In this document: in pieces, positions 12,745 to 13,740 of the stretch
Layout of the letters: every line of letters starts with the position of its first letter
How positions within the stretch are numbered: the first letter of the stretch is position 1
DNA from: Solirubrobacterales bacterium
GTDB taxonomy: Bacteria > Actinomycetota > Thermoleophilia > Solirubrobacterales > Solirubrobacteraceae
Direction of reading: 5' to 3'
Assembly: GCA_015655225.1 (NCBI GenBank)
Contig: JAATFK010000329.1
Span: forward strand, 1-13,740
DNA length: 13,740 nt
Notes under the pieces: generated by a model
Database searches by the model: none
What the model saw: only the letters and a program-made list of their open reading frames with translations
What the model was told of the DNA's origin: nothing
Program-made: the position numbers and the translations under genes

Positions 12745-13740
<996 letters not shown>

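Overview
The window is about 70% GC, densely packed, and uses GTG starts freely. Its gene content points to a high-GC actinobacterium, most likely of the Thermoleophilia/Solirubrobacterales type. The evidence is a wax-ester-synthase/DGAT-family acyltransferase, MEP-pathway IspH, and a CysO/CysM protein-thiocarboxylate cysteine pathway close to that of Mycobacterium. This placement is inferred from protein resemblance, not from a marker gene. I see no rRNA, tRNA, CRISPR array, insertion sequence or phage gene, and no intergenic gap longer than 300 bases.

Layout. 1-838: an XRE-type regulator running off the left edge (minus) diverges from an unrecognised 151-aa protein (plus). 835-3290 (minus): STAS-domain protein, FxsA, a lipocalin-like AttH/CrtC-type protein and a HAD hydrolase; the last three are joined by 4-base ATGA overlaps. 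3396-3692 (plus): a MIP18/SufT-type Fe-S assembly factor, converging on the WS/DGAT acyltransferase (3689-5317, minus). 5486-6307 (plus): an M28-peptidase-like protein that has lost its metal ligands. 6315-6956 (minus): signal peptidase I, divergent from ispH (plus, to 7971). ispH is followed by a metallophosphoesterase that seems to start at CTG (8001-9122). 9103-9843 (minus): a DipZ/TlpA-like thioredoxin-fold protein without the CxxC pair. 10029-10781 (plus): a secreted protein of unknown function, then a strong hairpin. 10851-11486 (minus): SCO1/SenC copper chaperone.

The most coherent system is at the right edge, on plus. It has an adenylyltransferase (MoeZ/MoeB type) with an N-terminal rhodanese domain, a CysO-like ubiquitin-fold sulfur carrier, and a CysM-like cysteine synthase cut by the window end. 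Together they should adenylate and thiocarboxylate the carrier and pass its sulfur to an activated serine to make cysteine. Two features are unusual: the rhodanese domain is at the N-terminus, not the C-terminus as in mycobacterial MoeZ, and the carrier ends in Gly-Gly-Ala, so it probably needs trimming before activation.

At a finer scale, several genes have a TANNNT -10-like hexamer 6 to 11 bases before the start codon, which suggests leaderless or nearly leaderless transcripts. Four convergent gene pairs end within 7 bases of each other or overlap, two of them sharing a CTAG that supplies both stop codons. Starts without clear support (XRE gene, ispH, SCO1, metallophosphoesterase, fxsA) are discussed under each gene.
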